Part shown: piece by piece, positions 55,370 to 64,000 of the stretch
How positions within the stretch are numbered: position 1 is the first letter of the stretch
Layout of the letters: every line of letters begins with the position of its first letter
Source: Dipetalonema caudispina
Taxonomy: Eukaryota > Nematoda > Chromadorea > Rhabditida > Onchocercidae
DNA length: 64,000 nucleotides
Direction of reading: 5' to 3'
Assembly (NCBI GenBank): GCA_013365325.1
Contig: JABVXV010000323.1
Location: 1 to 64,000, forward strand
Notes under the pieces: model-generated
The model's input: the letters and a program-made list of their open reading frames with translations, nothing else
Told to the model about the DNA's origin: nothing
Databases searched by the model: none
Position numbers and translations under genes: made by a program

Positions 55370-58300
55370 ATGGTTGAGCAGCCCTCCGAACAACTTGATG
55401 ATAAAGAAGAAATGTCCTCAAGTATTTTTCTGTCGGAACAGGGCACATCGAAACAAGTAAAAGATTTGTTGATTCTTAAGAGTTATCCTAATGTTTTAAG
55501 AACCAACGAAATCTTTAACTATTTCACAAACACTTTTTAATATACGTTTAGCAAATTCTGCTAAAACTTTTACAGCGTCAATGGTATTTTATATGGTCAT
55601 GGTTTTTTTTTTCTGCAACCACTACTCCTCTTTCTCTTTGAGGACATTTTCCTTTCTGTTTATCCGCTTTAGAGATTCAATCGAGCATTGCGTTATGCCA
55701 GATTTTAAGCTGAATTATGATTGTCTTAAATGTCATAGGATAAAGTGGAATGTATAATTGTATCGAATATTTTCCGGATACTTTTCTGAATCTAATGATG
55801 GATATGCCTTGCGTATACCACAGTATGACAGAGCAAGAAATTGCTTTACAAGTTATATTGTTACCTTGAAGATATCATGCTAACAAATTTATTTATGCCT
55901 TTCTGGTTAAAAAATTCCTTTCAGGATGATGTTGTGAGCATTAATTGCAATAATACGTCAAACACCCCGTCGGTGGTGCCTCTGTGCCGTAAACGAAATC
56001 GTCGTATTTGGACTCTTGTTAACGGAGATGGTCACGATTTTAGATGCAATGCATGCAAAAGAATTATCAAGTGCTGTTCACCTACAAATATAACTCGACA
56101 CTATGCAAACAATCATCCCGAAGTACTGAAGACAATAGAAATATCAGTAGATATAACGAAGGATTCAACTGAACCCATTTTAGAGGTATAGTTCTTATAT
56201 TTCGCAATAATTTTTTGATTCTGTGGATTGATTTTCCGCAAACATATAAGGTGAAAGCTTTATCCGAGATGGGAACATTCGCTATTAAGATGGTTAAAGT
56301 CCTATAACAAGAAATACTTTGCAGAAAAAGAACAAAATTGCATGTGACGTAACACGCATACATTTATTTTTAAAAAAAATTATGGAGTAATAAAATAAAT
56401 GAATATTTCTTTCTGAAATTAGCGCCGTGGTAGAAACAATAAAGTCACTTGCTGTTGAGTATCTATGAAAAGTTTTTCGTAAGTTACCAAGGTACGAGTA
56501 ACTTCAACTTGTAGGCAATTTCTTAGCATAGATAAACTTTTCAATTTCACTGATGAACTTTTTATTCCAGTGACATTGAAAGGCATCATCCGGACTAATC
56601 TGATAAATTCGTATGTCATTCTGATCATTTGGTATAAATTAAATCTGAGTTATTTAAAATTTAATACAAGGTTAAGTATAATACCAATACAAGCTATTTA
56701 TTTTTCTAACCGTAGGAAGAATGTCTAGAATATATCTTTATTTTCAGGAAAATCCGAAAGGTACAATAATGACTGCAAATGATATGCCAGTGTCTAGCGG
56801 TACTAGAATGAAGTAAGTTAACATTTCAACATTAACCGCTTCACCAATTTCATTTGCTGCTACAACCCATCAAATGGCCTATCATGGATCTGCAAATACA
56901 AATTGAAAATTTATTCTAAGAGCTCACCAAATAAACAGAAGTTTTTTTCGAAGCCCGTTAAATATCGATGATTCATTCATCCATATAAATGCGAGTTTAT
57001 TTATAGTACTGGGAAAGTAGATTGGTCTTCGCCATCCATACGGAAAATTTTGGAAAAGATTGCATCTAGGGAGTTAACGGAAAAAATGGGAACAGATATG
57101 ATCGCGTATAAAACTGGATGTCAGCTGTCGCAGTCAACCGTTCGGAAACGAGTTCACTGTTTACTTGAAGAAAGGGTAAGTTTGAATTTTCTGTTGATCT
57201 GAATTTTCGTGGTTTCTTCATACTAGCTTTTATGGTTTTTTTTTTCCTCAATTGCAGCACTTGTATCATGTTTTTTATCTGTTAGTAAAAAAAAAGTCTT
57301 GCATTACTTCAGAAGATACATAGCCGTAATATAGGAAAATGTGAAGTGATGCTTAAATATGACCAGAATTTACTTTTTTTTCTTTCTTTTTGTTTAATAA
57401 GTACCAATTTTAGTTTGGAACATATTCGTTATCAAAAAAAAGTAGTGCAGCAATGACGCCATCTTCACAAATGAACGATGAAAGAAATGAAAAAGTTGCA
57501 TACTTAGCTATGGACAGTACTAACAGTGAGACGAAAAAGTTCGTTAAATTAGAAAACAAAAAGCATCAAGGACAACAATTATCCGATGTGTAAGTTGTGG
57601 AATGAAAATATGCAGGAAAAGCTAGTAATAATTAAGCTTTAATACTAAACATTTTGTAGAACCGTGAATACATCTTCTGTACCACCAATACCGCGACAAG
57701 TCCGTTCTTTACGACTGAGCCGTTCGTCGATAGTAATCCCGGAAAAGGATGATCCATCGAAAGTGAGAATATATCGGTGTAGTGCTTACGGACGTGGTAA
57801 GCAGGGTGCAACGTGCTACTATCGGTGTTCTAAATGTGACTCCCTTGCCAACAACAAGTTGAAAAATTCCGGCATGTTCTTTTCACTTCTTGTCTCTCTT
57901 ACCGATTAACTTTTCAAATTTCCAGGTAAGCTAGATCAGCGAATTCTATTTATCTTCGAAATAAGCTAATTTTCTTCTCTTACAGGCCCATCAGCAAGTG
58001 AACGTACAAAGCGTTATTTTGCGCATATTAAGACGAAGGATGGACGGATAATCGGAAATGCTTATCCAGAACACTTGCCGGAATGTAAACCAGTACCCAA
58101 GGAAGTCCAACAGCTTCAGGAAATTGATCGCGCTTGTAGAGCGAGGATTCAGGCTGGTAATTTAACACCCGAAGCAGCTAGAAAGCTGGTTAGTTTTCTT
58201 TTTCAATTTTCACTTGATTAATTCAGAACTTTGGAATAAGAAGTGTATGTTTATGAATGTCTTTCTAACATATCTGAAAATTATTAGATAACATTCACAT

Positions 58301-60707
58301 TTTTTTTTTTCCTATATATTTAGGGAGCACTGGTAGCGCAGAAAAACCGTGAGTTGAAAAGGCATATCCAGGATGACGATACTTTTCCGGATAAATGGAA
58401 GTCACTTCCCAAGAAATACAGTCGATTGTGTCATCAAGCGGAAAGGATGAGGAAGCAAAAGAATCGACAACTTTTAAGGTTTAATTTGTTTTTGGACTTT
58501 TTCTGCATAATGAGAAGTTCTCTATTCACTTCACAAGTAAACCATTTTAAAAACTGGAAGCCATCTCAGGTTATCGGTGTTGACCATTGTTTGAAGAAAA
58601 GTAATATGGCTCAAGCTCTGACCCTCATTTCTCATTTCAGTCCGCTGCGGTATACGTTGTTGTACTCTAAGTTTCCTTTCATTTTTATGCTTATAAAAGT
58701 AGCAGATAAGATACTGAGAGCAGTAGCTATCTTGAAGAACCGATGGAAATCAGCAAGTCCAAGTAAACTATTTCTTACAATATACAAATACTAGAAATAA
58801 TGTGTCTTCTCTTAATTCATAAAGTTTATTACTTCAGAATGATGAATAATGAACAAGGTGATGGCGAAACGGAAGAAGATCAGAGGTTTGTTTTCGCTGT
58901 TCTCTGAGAAGTTTGATTACCTAAATTAAGCATGGCTATACTTCAGCAAAAGCAAATCTGTAATATTGAAATGTGTTTAATATCGACAATTTCTCAGCGT
59001 TGATGGTATTAACGTAGTGAGGCGAAGTGATTTCGAATTGTAAAAATGGGAGAAGTAATTTTATAAAATTATAGCGGTATTGCACATGAAGCAGAAATTA
59101 TGAGCGGACGTTTCAAGCACCCACCGTTGATCATCTTTGAACCAGATGGTCAGGCAGCGCGAATTTACCGTATAAACGGAAAATCGGATAAACTTGGTAT
59201 CATCTATTATCGCTGTTCGAAATGTGATGTTCTGTGCCGCAGACACAGAAGAATGGGAAATGTAGAAGGTTCGATTATTGAACTTTGACTTCCATATATC
59301 CTCTTGTGAATAGGTTTTTATCATTTCATATTAGCTATTTGAAGGATAATTCAAAGTTTGTTTTTGAGAAATCAGTTAGTTATATATTTTATAATAGCTT
59401 AATTACTTATCTTAACATGCCCTTTAGCTTTTATTGCCGAAAATCTTTCCATTTCTGCATGAATGTCTATCTCTAATCTCCTTCATCTCGATTGTTTTCA
59501 TCATCTTCATCGCGGAATGAAACTGTTAAATCCGCTTATATGTTATCAAGTTTCGTTTTCAATTTATCGAGTTGGGATCCAAAAACACCCGTATTATTAC
59601 GTTAGTTATATTAAAATACAAAGATTTTATTGCTGTAATTATTTCTTAAATATCTGTTACAATTGGAAGAAAAAATAAAAGATGTGTAGGGATGACTCGA
59701 GCAACGGTAAAGGTGGAAGAGAGTGAGATTCTCGAAAATATGTATCCTGCACATCACGAAGAATGCGAAGTCTTCACGCTTGATATGGTTAAAAATTTGG
59801 CAGAAAATCTTGATCGCTTCTATTTTGCTAAGGATTATGAACCCATTATCCATGATTCTGCGAAAACGGTTATTTTTTCTCTATATTTTTCTTAGCGTAC
59901 ATTAACGAAGTCATCTACTAGCTGCTTATAGTAAATGTTTAGATAATTAGTATTATAATTCCTACTCATAAGTCTTGCATTGGCTAATGTGACGTTAACT
60001 GAAGACGTATGGATAATTCTAAATATTTCAGGTTTCTCAATCATTATCTTATCAGTGAAAGATTCCCCCTATAAAAGTGAAAATTTTCAGGATCTCAGGT
60101 TTGCAGATGGTACACTAATCTCAAAAAATCAAATGCCTATAGTTAGTCATTCCGCAGTTGAACATGTTATTGAAGATGACGTAGTAGTGGACATTAGTAA
60201 TATTGCTAATACCGAGGAAGTGGATGATGACACGTGGGAAACAATTCTAAATCAGGATATACTGAATGTTAGGTAAACTTTTGCTTATTCGAAGTTAATT
60301 TTTAGGTTCCACTAATTTATAGCTTTTGATTCTTTTATGTCCACATTTTGTTAGATTGATTTAACAACAAAAGATATCAAAACCCACATTCACGATAGTT
60401 TCTCATAAAAGTCTTGTACGATCAAAAAGCTTTTTTTACTGAATAATAGTCCTCATGTTTTTCTTATAAGTTTTTAGTTGATCTTTAAAAATTTTTCAGA
60501 GCGGAAGATCATGAAGGACCTATAGATGCCACATGCCAACGCTATTATGAAGCAAACATTGCATTACGCCGTGATATGATGCGCTGTCTGGAAGAAATGA
60601 GAACACTGCGAACGGAAATGAGAAATATGTTGGAGGAAGGGAAATTGCAGTATGTGGAAGTAGATGATGATCATTACGAAGAAATTATTGTTGATGAAAA
60701 TGATTGA
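55370..60707 (+). CDS. Zinc-module protein B: BED zinc finger plus two C-x2-C...H-x3-C modules, 712 residues
   Basis: Thirteen exons: 55370-55456, 55925-56185, 56748-56812, 57007-57175, 57414-57589, 57660-57871, 57986-58188, 58324-58478, 58838-58885, 59075-59268, 59690-59868, 60091-60272 and 60500-60707 (2139 bp, in frame). Residues 51-94 are a BED finger: RIWTLV, Cys70, Cys73, then NITRHYANNHP with His88 and His93. A helical segment at about 150-193 (STVRKRVHCLLEER) looks helix-turn-helix-like. Module 1 has YYRCSKC (Cys309, Cys312) and NAYPEHLPEC (His353, Cys357). Module 2 has YYRCSKC (Cys506, Cys509) and MYPAHHEEC (His545, Cys549). The C-terminus is a coiled coil with an acidic end, as in gene A. 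The intron after 57871 needs a GC donor. BED fingers are common in transposase-derived chromatin proteins, so a domesticated origin is possible but unproven. Confidence 0.8.
57872..57985 (+). other. Intron with GC donor and an internal AG/GTAAGC junction
   Basis: The exon before must end at 57871 to keep the phase shared with the paralogous intron in gene A, and the intron then starts GCATGT. No GT in phase 1 exists before the in-frame TAA at 57907. Within the intron, TTTCCAG at 57919-57925 is followed at once by GTAAGC, which is a 3' site abutting a 5' site. Confidence 0.6.
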
Positions 60708-62807
60708 TAAGAAAAGTGATGTGATATCTCTAACATGCATTGTGTTCTGAAGCCGTGCTCAGTACATGATTAATATCCTTTTTTTGCTATTTTGTTTCTA
60801 ACTTCACTTTTTTGATTTTATTCACCCTTTACGCTTCAAATTGTTTGAAGAATGATATCAATGCTATTGATGAATTTTCCTTTTCTATACATATGCGATC
60901 GCAATTTTTACTTTGTATTGATACCATATAATAGTAAATGAATTCAGATTAGTCAGCTGCTGGGATAAATTTATGTACGGTAAAGTTTTCTAATTTAAAC
61001 TAAGATCGAGCAGAAAGAGGCAATAATTTTTTGAGTAAATAACATGCTAATTTTGGGGCATAAAAATGGAACATGGTATCAGTAAAAAGTGTCAAGTTTT
61101 GGGATGGCGAAATCAGTATGAAATAAGCTACCATCAGGTATTCGGGTCATTCAATCGTTCAGTGAAAACGTTTTTGATGGTAGTACAGTGATATGCTGGA
61201 CGAAATTAAATATTGCAACTAAAAGTGTTACCGCTGTTCGATCTACAGAACTGTCCGAAGTGCGGAGCCATTTATCTAGTGGTAGCATCAGAAAGAGCTT
61301 AGGTATTGATGATTTGAACTGTTGTATTTTAATTCACTTAGAAATGACGCCACCGTTTTCCTGATTGCATCAAAATTTATCAAGCAGAATAATGTTCATC
61401 CCTTCCATTTAAATGGAGATAAAAGAAATGAAAATTAGTCAATTAATTAAGTGATAGGTGATAGACTTTTATTTAACTGTTATCGTGTCCAATTCATTAT
61501 TCTCTAAATTAGAGCGGAATAAGAGTGGAATTCTATTACAACAATGATAAGGCGCACTGATTGATTCTGATTTGTAATTTTAAATTATTTTCAACATTAT
61601 TATAGTTCAGGTAATGATATTGCATCTTGCTTAAAATTATTTTATTTTTGCAAAAGAAAAGCCAAACAATAAAACAGTAATATAATAATTTCTAAATGTA
61701 TATGTATGGCTCATTAAGAATAATTGATAGTAATTTCAAATCATTCAACCTGATCTTATTTTAATTATTTTCAAATATCAGCATTGATTGATATGGTTAC
61801 TCTTTTTTTCTCTTACGCTTTATGCACATTTCGTTTTTTGTCACCGACGTTCCTCTTTTCTTTTTTTTCTTATCCTGTTTTTGCTAGTTATTTCATCAAT
61901 GATATAGAAAAATTCTTTGAGTGGTTTAAATTAGAAATATTGCGATAAATAGGAGGGTTTTGTTTATTACCTAATAGGTTAATTAAAGGTTAAGGATCAA
62001 ATCTTATAGTATTAGTTTTAATTGTTTGATTGTAATGTTTGATTTCCAGAATGAGAGAAGCAATAAAGAGTAACATTGTTTGTTTCAGATAACTCAACTA
62101 TTCTAATAAAAATGAGAGAAAAGTAGGAAGGGACAAATTATGCGTTTTTCTTATTAATTTTAGGTGTAATTTTGCAAGAAAAGGAGAGAAAAATCAGCTT
62201 AAGATTTCAGTATCATACCGATGTAATTTCTAAATTTTCATCTTCTGTAGTTCTCTTTTCAATCCAAATTTTATTTCAGTTTTTTGTATTAATAAATATG
62301 CTTCTAATTTGTATGTGTACGTCCATCCTATATATGTTTAAAATGGAAAAGTTGAGAAACATTCAAATAAATAATTTATTTCCGTGAACAGTGTGGTAGA
62401 GTTTTTAATTTTTAATAGGCTATAGAACGGTACAATTTGTCCCGCCATATGTTTCGGTTTATTGAAAGCTTTTAGAATTTGTTTCTCTTTTTTTTTTTTT
62501 TTTTGCAATGTCGGATGGCCAAATTATAATGCTTTCATATGGATTCCTTCAAAGTCATTGGTTGTCGAGAAGAAAAAATTGATAAACATTAATTCCTTCG
62601 ATTACTAAACATTCTACCGCACAGTTTTATAGTGAAGCGAATTTTCCATCGTTTTCAATGTTCCACATACCTTCATACAATACAAAAAGAGATGGTATCA
62701 TTAACAAAAGCCTGTCTATAAAGCTAAAGTCGTTTTATCTTTCATTTGATAGTATATTATATTAAATGAATAAGTCAGAAATTTCTGTTATTTTTTTTAG
62801 CAGTGTT
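60708..62807. other. Intergenic region between gene B and the SFT2 gene
   Basis: It includes the 3' flank of gene B and long T-rich tracts (61800-61880 and 62486-62505). One segment, 61060-61320, is less AT-rich and contains short open pieces (a 41-codon ATG frame at 61068 and a CPKCG-like stretch near 61255). None has splice sites, so I do not call a gene. Confidence 0.45.
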
Positions 62808-63846
62808 ATGTCAGATCTTCGAGAGTTTATCAATCAGCAAAAAGCTAAAAATTCATTTCTTGGCACTACCGCGACATCAACATCATTTCCATCAATTAAA
62901 GCTATACGATCTAAACTTACATCCGGTTTGAATGGATTCTCATTGATACATTCATCAGGTGATGATTCTGATCGAGAAATATTAACAGGATCTATCGATG
63001 AGACAAATGGGCAATTATCACAATCACGAAATCGTAGAAATGGCGGATGGTTCAGTTCTATTTCCAATGAAGAATCCGTTTTTGGGTTTTGTCTTTTTTT
63101 TTTTTTTTAAAATAAATTCAGATATGCAGTATTAAATTTTTGATAGCTTTAAAACCTTCTGAACTTTACGTTTAGTTCAAATTCCATTTTAATATTCAAG
63201 GTATTAATAACACAGGAATTTAAATAGCGAAGAGTCATATCTTTATGACTTGATAGATAGTTCTCAAGTTATCCTTTGTATGTTATATCGTTTGTACTTG
63301 AACTGGTTTGCCACTAATAATGGGCGACTCATTTGTATTTTACGGTAATTAGCCTCAGGAGACGAAAAGTTTTTAATTAAGTTGATATGAATAATAGCAT
63401 TAGGAGATTGTTTTAAATGAAGAATGTCATTGTTGCAGGATGTCAAAGATACAAAGGATTGTCGCATTTTTCATGTTAATAGGAGCAGCTTTTGTTTGCT
63501 TTGGAATAGTAAGTAAAATCATCATTTTCCGGTTTCTGATAGATTTCCAAAGACAAAATGATTAAGAGTGATCTAGTATTCATGACGGTACTGTGTTATC
63601 ATTCAATAAAATATATGAGAATGTCTATTTTAAGCAAAGCAAATTTGAATTCCTGATTTTAAAATACTCTTTGATATTGCGTCACATTCATAGGAATAGA
63701 AAATAACTGATTAAACAGATGTCTAATTTTTTTCTTTTAAATCATGAATAGCACTTCTAGGCTGTTATTTTACTACCTGCTATAGTTATACAAGCTCGGA
63801 AATTTGCAACCTTGAATACAGTTGGTTCGATCATGTTAATTTTGAG
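62808..63846 (+). CDS. SFT2-family vesicle transport protein, 5' exons (partial at right edge)
   Basis: SFT2 proteins are four-helix Golgi membrane proteins that act in endosome-to-Golgi vesicle fusion. Exons 62808-63085, 63439-63508 and 63761-63846 join in phase, and the rest lies beyond the window. The N-terminus begins SDLREFINQQKAKNSF and is Ser/Thr-rich up to RNGGWFSSISNEESVFG, just before the membrane part. The first helix is IVAFFMLIGAAFVCFGI. The second begins AVILLPAIVIQARKFATLN, then GSIMLIL, matching the SFT2 helix 1-2 pattern. I chose the Met at 62808 rather than 62766 because TTTTTTTTAG directly precedes it, which suits a splice-leader or cis acceptor. Confidence 0.85.
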
Positions 63847-64000
63847 GTTTGTAGATTTACTTATTTCATGTTTTTTTTTTTTTTTTTTTTTCATATTTTC
63901 TTTAAATTATTATTTTTTTTATCAAACCATTTAGTTATATCTTGTAATCAAATATTTGGAGGTAGGTGGAACAGTATATACAGTGGTACTAGTATTACAA

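Noticed and set aside
61060..61320. Possible third, decayed copy of the zinc module (short TACCGCTGTTCG word and a CPKCG-like stretch)
   Set aside because: Only about a dozen bases resemble the YRCS-coding word, the frame stops at once, and no PxHxxxC part or splice site follows.

Overview
The window looks like nuclear DNA of a nematode, most likely a parasitic, filarial-type one. It is very AT-rich. Genes are broken into small exons by mostly short introns with TTTTCAG-type 3' splice sites. The recognisable proteins are eukaryotic: RNA polymerase III subunit RPC9, a prostaglandin reductase, a STAR RNA-binding protein, an SFT2 vesicle protein and a rhodopsin-type receptor. I saw no rRNA, tRNA, CRISPR array or bacterial gene. 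All exon models were read by eye from splice sites and phase. For each gene called complete, the summed exon length is an exact multiple of three.

Layout, left to right. 88-673 (+): 3' end of a rhodopsin-like receptor. 3757-6616 (+): helical-repeat protein of unknown identity. 8715-10969 (+): chromatin-type protein with a LEDGF/TFIIS-N-like helical domain and an AT-hook-like C-terminus. 11436-12828 (-): complete RPC9/CRCP. 14379-18264 (-): complete PTGR2-like prostaglandin reductase in nine exons. About 18.3-43.2 kb is a very AT-rich, gene-poor stretch. It holds several short membrane-protein genes (26042-26383 +, 29806-31766 -, 40252-40807 +), some unresolved exon clusters and a 0.15-kb inverted repeat.

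The right third is gene-dense. 43248-47802 (+): a 520-residue FAM187-like surface protein (signal peptide, two Ig-like folds, a WSxC cysteine module and a C-terminal membrane anchor). 48273-49982 (-): a 231-residue STAR/KH protein whose GPRG nucleic-acid loop is replaced. 50796-54018 and 55370-60707 (+): two neighbouring paralogues built from a repeated C-x2-C...H-x3-C module. The second copy has also gained or kept a BED zinc finger and a helix-rich linker. 62808 to the right edge (+): the first exons of an SFT2-family Golgi protein.

The most novel item is the tandem pair at 50.8-60.7 kb, a putative nematode zinc-module DNA-binding or transpos(on)-derived family that I cannot match to a named domain. 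Next are the STAR protein with a lost GxxG loop and the set of tiny single-pass membrane proteins in the gene desert.
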